Shown one piece after another: positions 62,801 to 64,000 of a stretch of DNA of 64,000 bases. The notes under the pieces are model-generated. The model worked only from the letters and a program-made list of their open reading frames with translations. It was not told the origin of the DNA and searched no databases. The stretch spans positions 23,510,310-23,574,309 of the forward strand of contig CM042546.1 in NCBI GenBank assembly GCA_023630585.1. The letters run 5' to 3'. Each line of letters opens with the position of its first letter. The stretch's first letter is position 1. A program made the translations under genes and the position numbers. Source of the DNA: Cranoglanis bouderius. Its lineage: Eukaryota; Chordata; Actinopteri; Siluriformes; Cranoglanididae.

Positions 62801-64000
62801 CTACAATGTAACAAACCCAAAAACATAAGTAAATCTGATAAAATATTATTAGATGGCTATTGCTGTCAACTGTAGCCTAAATAATAGTCTCTTGATTTTG
62901 GAAAGACACTGTTGTTTTGAAATATAATTTGCTTGCTTACTCAGTCATATTGGATAGAAGATCATGAGATCGTGTAACCTGGCCCATACATTTTAAAGAG
63001 CCAAGAAAATGATACACCATAAAATACCAAATTTATGTCGTCAGTTTGTAAAAAATCTAAAGTGCTATAGAACTAGTGTGATGCATCTGAATCACAACAA
63101 TATTCCATGACTATAACTGCTGTGCATTTCCTGTAAACATATTTTTGCAACTTCTGGTAGAATAACTAGCTTCTAACTTTTATCTGTGATAGGTTATATG
63201 TTGATCTTAGACATGAATATGGATATCCACAGTGACCTTCATAAAAATATCAACATCTGTTCTTTTGTTGCTCAGTGATCACCCCACTCAGTGAGGCTAC
63301 ATGCAACAGATAATTGCCAAAAGATATCGGAAAATATTTACCTCTTTTTTGTTTAGATGCTGATTTCAAGCTACTCCTCTTTCCAGACTCCCCCAGAAGA
63401 GCATGGAGTATTTTAATGAATGACATTACTTCTTGCAATCCATCAGTGATTCCAGTACTTGATTTACTGGCTTCAAGTCCTTCATTGGACATTACAGAGT
63501 TTAAACCTTTATGCCTGAGGAAAATTATAGTGCTAGAAAAAAGATCTTCAGCAAGACACCTCCACATTTTCAGACTGTTCTGGTCCAAAACATGCTCCCT
63601 GTACAGGGCATCCATTTCAGCTTTCCACACATTCTTCCACATGTCATTTCCAGAAATGCATACCAGGCTGCACCAGGCCAATGCAGAGGGTGTGGCATCC
63701 TTAAGGCTTGTGGTTTCAACAAGAATTTTAATTCCCTCTTGTGATGGATGAATTTTCTCACCAGATGAAAGACAAAGAAAGGGATTTTCAGGGTTGCAAA
63801 GGGTACTCAAAGAGTCAAACCACTTACGGTAGGTCAAGGGTTCCCCATCCAACACTAGCCACTTAACTTTTTGTGGCCCATGTTTTTGCTTAATTTGGGG
63901 CAAAGAATGAACAGAAAACTCATACCGTTCTGTGTCTCTTAACATTTTAGTGAAGGCACCATCCCTCCAGGAACCTGTTTGTTCATGGCATGCACCAAAA
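37223..64000 (-). CDS. dnhd1: dnhd1, dynein heavy chain domain-containing protein 1 (C-terminal half, 24 exons, 5'-partial)
   Basis: Large dynein-heavy-chain relative. In mammals DNHD1 is needed for sperm flagella; it is probably an axonemal or ciliary factor here too. Exons in gene order: 63342->64000, 62705-62800, 61803-61896, 61521-61713, 60654-60933, 58980-60540, 58573-58772, 58216-58408, 57984-58086, 57590-57739, 57288-57479, 56747-57178, 55018-55435, 54832-54939, 54546-54722, 54229-54407, 53106-54119, 51947-52124, 46319-46444, 42298-42505, 42106-42197, 38655-38804, 37900-38513, 37223-37606 (TAA). All phases join without a break, giving about 2599 residues, a bit over half of the human protein's roughly 4750. 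Order of domains: AAA2, AAA3, AAA4, stalk/MTBD, AAA5, AAA6, C-terminal domain. The name rests on dynein motifs of divergent type plus adjacency to rrp8, as in mammals. Confidence 0.92.
38848..40395 (+). mobile_element. Tc1-like transposon, TIR 'caacccctggcaaa'
   Basis: TA-flanked, 1.55 kb, ends caacccctggcaaaaaaata and (right) tgtttgcaaggggttg. The plus strand has a decayed transposase with the third catalytic block (MTWPANSPDLNPIENL, near 39910-39950). A C-terminal piece (VKSTPQRIQAVIKDRPKY) ends at a natural TAA near 40122. Multiple stops occur elsewhere. It lies in a dnhd1 intron and ends 43 bp from the exon 38655-38804 acceptor. Confidence 0.88.
40396..41002. other. dnhd1 intron, dispersed repeat fragment
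   Basis: 40440-40600 (ttgggccactaactgccaga, then cttcaagtctctggaactgt) resembles a common fish dispersed repeat of unresolved class. Nothing else is recognised. Confidence 0.35.
41003..42079. mobile_element. Fold-back MITE, about 1.08 kb, arms of several hundred bp
   Basis: TA-flanked; the ends read gttgtgctcataaatttaca and (right) tgtaaattcatgagcacaact. The inverted similarity continues far inward: for example acctggatgatcaatgactg near 41248 faces its complement near 41820-41840, and ttaaactgcccactgttctt faces its complement near 41745-41765. A smaller inverted pair (gtgtaaattgttatta and its complement) sits in the centre. It is non-coding and lies in a dnhd1 intron, its end 27 bp from the exon 42106-42197 donor. 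Confidence 0.85.
42106..46444 (-). CDS. dnhd1: dnhd1 segment: end of AAA6
   Basis: Exons 46319-46444 (NQVHPHFRLWFITKGNAPLS, the dynein 'HPxFRLWLTT' strand), 42298-42505 (AMHLVFDSQWDLKDELCSSL, then LLRSAILHSVLMQRQKLKHL, equivalent to 'F-x-L-CxxHAVxxERRxFG') and 42106-42197 (SYEDLLALTDAHACIAKLCH, then ALEYIA). Long introns here are largely transposons. Confidence 0.85.
42753..44207 (-). mobile_element. Tc1-like transposon, TIR 'cagtgggtatagaaaagaat' (second copy)
   Basis: TA-flanked, 1.46 kb, same family and orientation as 25363-26920. Minus-strand transposase pieces: HTH (LSKDLRDKVVDRHKSGDGYK; 43450-43791), first catalytic block (KVLWSDETKIELLGLNTKRC; 43220-43495) and a piece with RRFTVQHDNDPP, where an internal deletion removes the third catalytic block. 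It is inactive and lies in a dnhd1 intron. Confidence 0.9.
44208..44752. other. dnhd1 intron: repeat fragments
   Basis: 44392-44560 begins ggaccagtggaggctggtgg, a phrase typical of a dispersed fish repeat. 44640-44752 (gaccatcacactcatatgtg) is an end fragment of the family at 23690-24230, which breaks off at the next element. Confidence 0.45.
44753..45864 (+). mobile_element. Composite of Tc1-like fragments
   Basis: The left end, cagtgggggaaaaaagtatt, belongs to one Tc1 family. 45290-45650 encodes a decayed C-terminal transposase of another (FQQNNAPSHTSKSVQERFEE, NSSDLNPIKHLWDVLD, with the usual final glycine-rich motif shifted out of frame). The right end (ttttggaccccactg before TA) suggests a third. 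It is a mosaic of old insertions or internal rearrangements in a dnhd1 intron. Confidence 0.65.
45865..46318. other. dnhd1 intron, nothing recognised
   Basis: About 450 bp without recognisable exon or transposon. Confidence 0.5.
46540..47870 (-). mobile_element. Tc1-like transposon, decayed
   Basis: The minus strand carries transposase pieces: MFMFMTTQSEKDRTSI..., WNNIHWTDGTKVEMFGHHAQ and YQLSSMVVEG (47068-47373), and LKKKKIKVLEWPSQSPDLNS with FEMLWHDLN (46713-46901). The usual DLNPIE is degraded to DLNSFE. Ends are not sharply defined (ggggaaaaagaaagtacacc at the left and ttatttttcccccacatggt at the right). Intron of dnhd1. Confidence 0.75.
47930..48239. mobile_element. MITE, 'atatggccaaaagtatgtgg' family
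   Basis: 310 bp with inverted ends (atatatggccaaaagtatgt at the left, ttttggccatatagtg before TA at the right). It is non-coding, a widespread fish MITE type, in a dnhd1 intron. Confidence 0.85.
48240..48711. other. dnhd1 intron, nothing recognised
   Basis: About 470 bp of plain intron between two elements. Confidence 0.5.
49248..50756 (-). mobile_element. Full-length Tc1-like transposon with intact transposase (copy B), nested
   Basis: 1509 bp, TA on both sides, same long terminal repeats as copy A. It is inserted in another Tc1 copy, inside a dnhd1 intron. The near identity to copy A (only scattered single-base differences on inspection) indicates recent spread. Confidence 0.95.
49528..50493 (-). 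CDS. Tc1-like transposase, 321 aa, DD34E (copy B)
   Basis: Differs from copy A at 8 of 321 residues by my count (for example Asp126 to Ala, Phe101 to Val, Gly264 to Ala, Ala314 to Val). The catalytic Asp135, Asp225 and Glu260 and both DNA-binding regions are unchanged. The reading frame is complete. Whether either protein is expressed is unknown; copy B lies antisense-neutral in an intron, in the same orientation as dnhd1 transcription. Confidence 0.93.
   Translation of the reverse strand: MVSQFGSLGKPQTFIAKEAGCSQSAVSKHVNRKLSGRKKCGRKRCTTNRENRSLMRIVKQNRFKNLSELHKEWTEAGVKASRATTHRHVKEFGYSCRIPLVKPLLNHRQRQRRLTWAKEKKNWTVAQWSKVLFSDESKFCISFGNQGPRVWRKGGEAHSPSCLKSSVKFPQSVMIWGAMSSAGVGPLCFLKTKVTAPVYQEILEHFMLPSADQLFEDADFIFQQDLAPAHTAKSTKSWLNDHGVGVLDWPANSPDLNPIENLWAIVKRKMRNKRPKNADELKATVKETWASIPPQQCHKLITSMPRRIEAVIKVKGAPTKY
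51120..51946. other. dnhd1 intron with possible LINE 3' fragment (about 51230-51350)
   Basis: CYKAIHTCNSRLKNRFFLGA in one plus frame resembles the C-terminal end of non-LTR retrotransposon ORF2 proteins (family: 'R-x-x-NSFFPxAIxLLN'). It then stops and leads into non-coding sequence. The rest is plain intron. Confidence 0.4.
51947..54119 (-). CDS. dnhd1: dnhd1 segment: AAA5/AAA6 helical region and AAA6
   Basis: Exon 53106-54119 (1014 bp) opens with SLMDFILQSSTPLLQDPEFL and runs through YPFYFFPLCNFLIALQETLS to PVIVTMPSQIEYVSGSIHPL. Exon 51947-52124 has VVVLSFGSKCQTDDVLSSLN and the classic dynein AAA6 phrase GYWLVLNNCHLLDHWDARVI (family: 'G-W-x-L-QNCHL'). A Tc1-like element fills most of the intron between them. 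Confidence 0.9.
52282..53079 (-). mobile_element. Tc1/mariner-like element, TIR 'cacagggggtggacaaaata', internally deleted
   Basis: About 800 bp, ends cagggggtggacaaaataac and (right) gttatttttccactccttg before TA. The minus strand keeps an HTH piece (KVSRATVLKVLSAY; 52849-53037) and a catalytic piece (SIFKEDNATIHTAYIIHQCF, then PSQSPDVS; 52463-52702). The third catalytic Glu is lost. Its right end lies 27 bp from the donor of exon 53106-54119. Confidence 0.8.
54229..55435 (-). CDS. dnhd1: dnhd1 segment: AAA5
   Basis: Exons 55018-55435 (GDALLLAAAITYLGPFGPDI, the dynein AAA5 start), 54832-54939, 54546-54722 (KVLVTEIEHAVPREEFLSML, then FDVYHPAKALHPEFCLYLST) and 54229-54407 (IHPLILVKVKVIDLSLSTSE, the strand equivalent to 'V-x-x-INFTVT'). 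No P-loop is seen, as expected for dynein AAA5. Confidence 0.87.
55470..56694 (-). mobile_element. Tc1-like element, 'cagtcccct' family, decayed
   Basis: The 3' end reads ttcagaggggactg; the other end is truncated. It carries the sequence around ggcaggggtgaaggta (complement, 56110-56150) that is split by a MITE in the copy at 1-957. The minus strand has only fragments (MNSEVYRNILSAKLQRIASN, 55520-55786). dnhd1 intron. Confidence 0.8.
56747..57479 (-). CDS. dnhd1: dnhd1 segment: microtubule-binding domain and CC2
   Basis: Exon 57288-57479 carries the strongly dynein-like ALKALLSLNQSDLDEVRHYR, then HPPDGVVILMNAICMLFN and GKRLLGQPNFLQ. Exon 56747-57178 continues with FDRSKLSNELFEELGQIVQA, SQACESLCSWVRAVYQYACV and a long coiled coil (EIRARLQVARLQEEVVQDRL). 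The tip of the stalk is therefore retained. This supports microtubule contact despite altered ATPase sites. Confidence 0.9.
57590..58772 (-). CDS. dnhd1: dnhd1 segment: AAA4 end and stalk coiled coil CC1
   Basis: Exons 58573-58772 (IHVFLLLPLSQHTYERETGQ, then VEVYHPWSAEALVEIASVHL, like the dynein 'HVVLCMSPVG ... WP-x-EAL' stretch), 58216-58408 (YSPQTYIELIEYFSHLCDYL), 57984-58086 (LATVLAHLKDLTDTAQDYSQ) and 57590-57739 (glutamate-rich helix with LSHLQEELDLAEEQAQDALK). The heptad-like, charged composition marks the first half of the stalk. Confidence 0.87.
58980..60540 (-). CDS. dnhd1: dnhd1 segment: giant exon, AAA3 end, linker and AAA4 start
   Basis: A single 1561-bp exon. It starts with the rest of the AAA3 large domain (SRDGVRTSDGYHFKLFGSGA, RLFTVLVLPVMTADILYS) and its helical part (RIADMARCIIATTFDAY). 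A polar, low-complexity stretch follows (about 59620-59860). It ends with the AAA4 entry, LLIPNGHGVLFGAVKKTG. The AAA4 P-loop reads GAVKKTGRKT, one residue longer than the usual G-x4-G-K-[ST] or the axonemal G-x4-G-R-Q-S. The acceptor at 60541 (tacaaaag) was chosen because it is the one that keeps the phase. Confidence 0.88.
60654..61896 (-). CDS. dnhd1: dnhd1 segment: AAA3 with intact P-loop
   Basis: Exons 61803-61896 (NLFVIAYIWGFGGQL, the dynein 'F-x-W-S-x-G' region), 61521-61713 (HWPQFDIFAREAL) and 60654-60933 (NYAYLLDRLLEAHYPALLVG). A complete Walker A motif GEAGSGKT follows at about 60844-60867, then a Walker-B-like LLLFVDDLHESAFG. The nucleotide-binding signature is better preserved here than at AAA4, so AAA3 probably still binds ATP. 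Confidence 0.88.
60934..61520. other. dnhd1 intron, nothing recognised
   Basis: AT-rich intron with an A-rich run near 61307-61330. Confidence 0.5.
61897..62704. other. dnhd1 intron with poly-G run and a repeat end
   Basis: A 16-base G run lies at 61959-61974. 62437-62454 (tgataaatggggcccaat) repeats the end found at 27096-27113. 62588-62704 is open on the minus strand, but it is intron when exon phases are respected. Confidence 0.5.
62705..64000 (-). CDS. dnhd1: dnhd1 segment: AAA2, C-terminal half
   Basis: The first exon enters at the window edge with TGSWRDGAFTKMLRDTERY, equivalent to the dynein 'W-x-DG-x-F' stretch. It continues with VKWLVLDGEPLTYRKWFDSL, the AAA2 Walker-B-like strand (dyneins have I-V-F-D-G-D), and SGEKIHPSQEGIKILVETTS. 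The next exon (62705-62800) is readable in two frames. Only the frame giving RICYKIWHSQCCCQSKWD fits the phases of both neighbours. Confidence 0.85.
62801..63341. other. dnhd1 intron, nothing recognised
   Basis: About 540 bp of plain AT-rich intron. Confidence 0.5.

Overview
The window is vertebrate nuclear DNA, almost certainly from a ray-finned (teleost) fish. The evidence is spliced genes with GT-AG introns and vertebrate-type proteins, embedded in an unusually dense load of Tc1/mariner DNA transposons, with fish-type MITEs, tRNA-derived SINE-like sequence, LINE fragments and AT-rich microsatellites. The species cannot be named from the sequence; the Tc1 load is reminiscent of catfish-like or related teleosts, which is only an impression.

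Four protein-coding genes can be reconstructed exon by exon with consistent reading phases. On the + strand are the 3' part of sars2 (mitochondrial seryl-tRNA synthetase, from about 1.07 to 13.9 kb), complete med29 (Mediator subunit, 19.86-23.0 kb) and complete rrp8 (nucleolar 25S/28S rRNA base methyltransferase, 30.3-36.8 kb). On the - strand, converging on rrp8, is the C-terminal half of dnhd1 (dynein heavy chain domain 1), 24 exons from 64.0 down to 37.2 kb. It runs from AAA2 through AAA3, AAA4, the stalk with its microtubule-binding domain, AAA5 and AAA6 to the natural stop codon. The sars2 5' end and the dnhd1 5' end lie outside the window. The four genes do not form one pathway: they serve mitochondrial translation, transcription, ribosome biogenesis and a dynein-related (probably ciliary or flagellar) function.

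Most of the remaining sequence is mobile DNA. I recognise about fifteen Tc1/mariner-like insertions from roughly ten terminal-repeat families, mostly TA-flanked and mostly with broken transposases. Two copies of one family (27.47-28.98 and 49.25-50.76 kb) are nearly identical and keep an uninterrupted 321-residue DD34E transposase. The second sits inside an older Tc1 copy. A third copy of the family (15.42-16.14 kb) has lost the middle, and a bare end is found nearby. A 5'-truncated LINE with a 12-bp target-site duplication has landed just upstream of med29.

No new enzymatic or defence system is evident. The most interesting points are the intact transposon pair, several transposons ending 26-44 bp from splice sites, the unusual gene neighbourhood (sars2-med29 next to rrp8-dnhd1), the uneven ATPase sites of dnhd1, a near-perfect hairpin at 2.6 kb, a giant fold-back element at 41-42 kb and an inverted duplication inside a fossil transposase at 23.9 kb.
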